From Sipunculus nudus (lineage: Eukaryota; Annelida; Sipuncula; Golfingiida; Sipunculidae), in contig CM049313.1 of the NCBI GenBank assembly GCA_026874595.1, positions 34,933,159-34,997,158 on the forward strand: a stretch of DNA of 64,000 bases, read 5' to 3'. Positions 59,096 through 64,000 of the stretch are shown here, piece after piece. The notes under the pieces were generated by a model. That model was not told the origin of the DNA. It worked only from the letters and a program-made list of their open reading frames with translations, and searched no databases. A program made the position numbers and the translations under genes. How positions within the stretch are numbered: position 1 is the stretch's first letter; every line of letters begins with the position of its first letter.

Positions 59096-61404
59096 CTGAC
59101 CACTTGCCCCCAACACTTCTGGGACTCTGGTAGTTGTCGTCCATGTCAGACCGAATTACGACATCTGTGCTGAAAAATCCCCTTCCTCTGGGCTGATTAG
59201 TAATACCGCCACTTTAAGGCTATACACCGAGTCTGACAAAGCAATTAGGTTCATGCAAGCGTCACTGCCTCAACACACAGTTGTCTACAAACCGTGCATG
59301 GTATGGCAAAACCTCGACCCAACGACTCTGTTCTGGTGGTTCGTTGGGACGATCTAATGGACCAAGTAAGAGGCAAAGGGCAGCAAGTACTCGGATTACA
59401 GTGGCTTTATTGTACAGTTAAACCGTTCTACATACTTCGTGACATTTTTGGAGCATTCTCATAACCCAAGGCTACTTAATTTATCTTATCTAGATAACCT
59501 ATTGTTATTAACACGAAATTGAACTGGCGTATTTTTTTCTCACACGCACATTTTACTGCTCGTGTGTCTACATGAAGACTGGCTGGCGACGGGGTCGAGG
59601 CAAAAGGCTTAATCCGGAAGAATGACATTTTCATTTTTTTTTAATGTGCGCCATTTTGTATCCCAAGATCCCATAGTCGTGCATCCCCGAACTAAAGTAG
59701 TTACTGACAATTGTTTTCTCCTGTTGTATATTCAGGTTGACACATCTTCTAAACTCATTTTCTCATTCAAGGCATGCTCAACATTCTTCAACAATCATCA
59801 ACAACTTCAAACTGTTTTGTATTTAATATGGTAATAACATTTTCCGCCGTATTGGGCTCCATCGTGTAATGGTATTAAAGGCGGAACAGGTCTGCATCTA
59901 TAAGTTATGATAGACATATGATAGGCATATGATAGACATATGAATATACCCTATAGATACATATAATGTACCTTATCAACGCTACCGGGAATGGGAAGTT
60001 TCCACTTAAAATGTGAACAATTTAAGCTAAATCACATGGCATATAGTCTGAAAGTCGACTGAGCTCATCACCTGGGTTATAACGTCAAAATCGAACATTT
60101 TTGGGTATTTTATTGAATCACTAAGAGCTATTAGTACTACCCACTAAAACCTTAACTTAACCTCAATCATTCGTTATTCTGTCTGTGGGAATGCCGTGTT
60201 CTCTCCCGTCTACTCATCTATTAAAAGCGTAGGCAATATAGAAGAACCATACACTATTCAACAATTGGTTATCGATTTATCCTCATGCAATATACAGAGC
60301 CATCTGTATATCCCAACCTGCACGTTGCACATATTTATTTCAGGTGATTAGATCTGTGTTTTCGTTTACTGTCTGAGAGACAATGGGTGCTCATATAAAT
60401 ATTTTACAAGAATATGTGTATTTCTCCAGAACCGGAAACAGATGCGACATATCGTGTCATGAATGTGGGTGTATACAAGGGGGATGAATTGTTGCGTGAA
60501 GCTCTGGGAAAGCCATCCATTCTACTGCACGAGTAAGACTATGGGATTACCGGCATTGCATGGGATTCACCTGTGGTCAAAAGAGCACCTCTGATAACAC
60601 CTCTAAAAACATGGTTCGTCAATCTCTGCATTATATCGGAACTGGTCCATTAATTAATTACTGCAAAACATGCGGTAATCACCGGTGATATATCTACTGT
60701 GAGACAGGTCATATAATGTAATGACTGTAAAAGAAATTAGTTAGATATTGTTGAATTGTTCAAATTTCGTAATAAATACAAAGACTCCTGTACTTTGATT
60801 TTATAGATTCTGGTACAATCGCTAAAATTAAACGATCGCGAAACGTTCAAAATTAGGAAACTGCAAAATTTCAGCCTCGTGAATATTAAACCAACCACAG
60901 TAGTATGGACTTGATCGACACAGTTTTTTTGCAATATTATTGATGAAACTTTCCCTCGCCTTTACAGGGAAGATAACATCGATGACTGCACGAACACATT
61001 CCCAGTCTCAGTCCCCATATATACTACCTTATGTACCTTATATACAAAACACAATAGAAAATGTTACATTAAGTTAACTGTTATTTATTAAATGGCTGCC
61101 CATAATCCTTTGATTAAGCCCGTTGATATGGCTTCATTATTAAGATAAAATTACCACAGCGCCCTGACAACTATAAGTCTATACACCTTGTAACTGTGGT
61201 GAGGTAAATAAATAGTCGGCCGTATATTGTGCGTTATACCATTGAACAATTCAGCTCTTTCATTTCAAATTCTGGTTCAGGAGGTTATTTTGCAAAAACT
61301 AAGCTACTCTGTTAAAGGGGCCCAATCTCCTATCTGACCTTTATAACTAAAGGAAATCCCTTGGAGCGTGTATAAAAAAATAGGCCAGAAACGTGGATAT
61401 CACC
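59096..61404. other. Non-coding DNA downstream of the promoter candidate
   Basis: I found no clear coding exon. CCCAACGA and TCGTTGGG near 59318-59350 form a short stem-loop. A 14-bp ATAGACATATG-type tandem occurs at 59908-59945. Confidence 0.4.
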
Positions 61405-61505
61405 GCACACAGGTTGCTTGTTTTTGTTTATATAATATGTGGGGGCCCCGCTAAAATAATCAAAACAAATACAACAAGGGCATCTTGAAGCAAATCAGAT
61501 ATGCC
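61405..61505. repeat. Second copy of the GTGGGGGCCC dispersed repeat
   Basis: TGTTTATATAATATGTGGGG and GGCCCC, then AAAATAATCAAAACAAAT, AAGGGCATCTTGAAGCAAAT and CAGAT match 33933-34005 with scattered differences. The inverted left terminus found at 33660 is not visible here. Confidence 0.7.
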
Positions 61506-64000
61506 AGAGCTTTCAAGTTGGCAAAAGTCGTTTTGCAATAAGTGACCTTTCTACCACTACATATATATGCAACCTACCACCTAAGGTCACATATTTTTCC
61601 CTTTTGTCATCATTGCTGTGTTCACAAATAATCAAAGTTGTTGATAAACAAGTTCATACATGTAGGCGTAAGAAATGTTCACAACAAAAATTACCCTGAG
61701 TTCATTTATATATACACAGAGGATGCCAGAAATCACAAATTCGTTTTCAAAGGGTAGGTGAATGGGTACCTTTAATGTTCCCCCACCAGAAAGGAAAACA
61801 ATCGCCCCATACTGCGTATATATGCATGGCCACTGTCGTCGAAAATGGGGATGAATGGTTGTGATTTTTCTGCATTAAAACCCCCATCGTGTAATTTTTA
61901 TACATGTTTAAAATTATCTAGGTCAACTAAGGTTAACAGTGTTGGTCTGTTATTTTTAAGCGGTGGCCATTGAAAGACTTAGTGTCGCAATGAATATTGG
62001 GAATGATCGGGGGGACCACGGTATTCGGTATTCGGGCCGCAGTATTTTTGCTCTTGTAAGCTTGTGGGAGACGTTTTATATCAGAATTCAGTTACAAAAC
62101 TGTCTAGAAGAGGCCCAGGCCTGAGGCTGTTGTAAATGTTATATAGGAAATCTTAATACAGCCCCGTGCCATGTATAGTATGGGTGGTCCTTCATTTGGT
62201 ACCTTTAATGAACAATCAAGTCTAGAAACGTCGTATATGGGCCTACTGTATACATTCATAGGACAATCCCATGGCATTTTAATCGTTTCCAGTCTTGTCT
62301 TCTTGTAACAGAAATAAACGTGTCTGATTGCGGGCGAAATGGCTTTGGCAGCCTTTATTCTCTGTCTGCAGAAGCTTATTTAGGTTTTATGATACAACAC
62401 AGATGCTGACAGTTTCTGACCCCGACCACGCTTTATTCGCCACAAAATACATACATCCTTGCAGAGACATGCAAACATGGCGGTGTGCCACCTTTCCGCC
62501 ACCTATGGTCGCTAACGGTGACACCGCGACCAATTTGGTGCCATCGGAAATGTAGGTCAAAAACAGACACTATAGGTGGATTGCAAAATATCTTTACTTA
62601 CAATATATTCTGTCTAACATTCTATTTATTTTAATACTACATTACTGAATATTTAAACCCATAGATACATATTTTCCATTTTTGGCCTACTAGCTATATG
62701 GTAAACGAAAATTGACATGAAAAGCATTATACGGTCATTACACCAAATTAAAAACCATTGTATTAAAAAATTATTTAAATTCAGTCAGTATCGAATTTTA
62801 AACGGTAAGTCATTCTTTTTTTATATTTTCAATTTTTATATTTAAATGAGCTGGTTAGCAACTCCTTATTTACATCAAGATTGCTTTGGGGCATTATAAA
62901 CTCTCCCGACAAATATTTGTTGCAGAGTCAAACACGGTTCCGTTAAAACCAACAAACAGACATGAATCACGTACAATCAATTCAAATGCTGTCAGATTTG
63001 AACATTTACTGTGATATCTTCAAAGAGGCCACCGTCTTAGTATGTATGTGATGCCGAATCTGCAAAATGGCAGTTTGCAGCCATGGCAAATGAGTAGGAT
63101 ATGGCACACCCGAAGAGGCCCTAAATTTTAACCAGATGCACATGTATCCGTTTGGCATATGTCATAAAATACATCCTTTCTGAACAGAGAGACGTACATC
63201 GAAGCGACACGGGTTGGCCGGGCCAGGTGCTCAGTGGAAAGCGGGGTTGGACGCTAAGCAGGTCAACTAGGGTGGAATAATACACTAACCCTGTTTAAAT
63301 GACCAAGGCATAAATCACGATCTAGTACCTGGAGATACATCATGATGCAGGCGTGGTCGTCTCATGTACCTTTCATATCGTTGCATCACTGATCTAGAAA
63401 ACATTCGCAGGCCGAAAATACGCCAGTATCCTTGATCACCAGATGCGGAATGTTACCAGGGTCTAGATAATACTCTATAGTGTGTGTGCTAGGCAAGCGC
63501 AAAAAAATACCTGAATCCAAGCCTAAAGAGAAATCCCAATTACGGTTCACCAACTTAATGGCTGCATCACAGGTTATTTCTGTCCGCTAAAACAATGGTG
63601 CCCTTACTAGTATGATACTTTCATAAAATGTATGACGGCGATCTCGCCCTCAGCCGGGATAAAAAAAAATAACCTAGCTAGCATGGTAAAGATCATTATT
63701 TAATCTTTATAAACATATATGGTGATACACAGTTCCTAAAGTCACTCTATTCAAAATTTCAACAAAATATGTCCATAAGTTTTTTTTTAAGTTATATATG
63801 TTGACGATGTGTTGAATAACTGCAGGAAACCCCAAGACTTGACAATAGTATCATCTGACATTTTTTTTTAATTAAAGGAAGGCACATGGTGCGTGACCGC
63901 ATCTCTGCAACTTTGATATAATCCAATTGAAGAAAAAACTTATGACATAAGAAAGACCATGGAATTGACACGGCTAGCTCTAAGAGCCAACAGGGCCATA
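61506..64000. other. Non-coding DNA, nothing recognised
   Basis: No exon, RNA gene or repeat family of the window was recognised. A 75-codon plus ORF at 62328-62555 has no recognisable feature. Confidence 0.4.

Noticed and set aside
58861-59103. 80-codon minus ORF across the CRE/TATA site
   Set aside because: No domain, and the regulatory motifs on the plus strand explain the base composition better.

Overview
This is a eukaryotic genomic window. It is AT-rich, has very few long ORFs, and is dominated by dispersed and tandem repeats, microsatellites and long poly-C/poly-G runs. The one gene I can support is the 5' part of a fibrillin gene on the minus strand, split into six small exons between 33264 and 10700. 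In transcript order these encode the end of the fibrillin unique N-terminal (FUN) domain, EGF1, EGF2, EGF3, the hybrid (TB/cbEGF-like) domain and the first calcium-binding EGF. Exon lengths (83, 102, 96, 96, 198, 126) and phases (2-1, then all 1-1) agree with the vertebrate FBN1 N-terminal exons as I remember them, except that EGF1 is one codon longer. The first coding exon (signal peptide and furin site) was not found between 33265 and 64000. The exons after the first cbEGF were not found below 10700.

The repeat style suggests a marine lophotrochozoan, most likely a mollusc and perhaps a bivalve. The signs are (GTCC)n/(GTCT)n-flanked elements, AGGTCA-rich tandem arrays, and a tRNA-derived SINE with a V-type central domain at 44060-44195. 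This assignment is inference from sequence alone.

Layout. 1-10699: presumed fibrillin intron or downstream sequence, with a 74-bp x4 array, a 41-bp minisatellite, a ~280-bp GGTGGCGCCACC array and a ~380-bp foldback. 10700-12539: cbEGF1, hybrid and EGF3 exons. 12540-26785: a 14.2-kb intron made mostly of composite repeats. 26786-28246: EGF2 and EGF1 exons. 28247-33181: intron with small element copies. 33182-33264: FUN exon, with a probable GC-AG donor. 33265-64000: presumed first intron and/or upstream DNA with microsatellites, a 19-bp forkhead-like minisatellite, a three-copy ~420-bp dispersed repeat, the SINE, a complete ~2-kb composite element (50186-52188) and an isolated CRE plus TATA promoter-like site (58995-59062).

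The most interesting non-genic signal is a family of non-autonomous elements with shared ends. One end is a hairpin starting TTTTTAGCTCAGCTGAC, followed by a GTCC/GTCT tract. The other end is CAGCTGAGCGTC, then GACCCATGGGTC, then CTAG or CTTG next to a T run. Copies range from ~85 bp (ends only) to >3 kb. The longer ones carry different internal tandem arrays, several of which hold dense nuclear-receptor-type AGGTCA motifs as direct or inverted repeats. I found no intact transposase, reverse transcriptase or Rep/helicase ORF.
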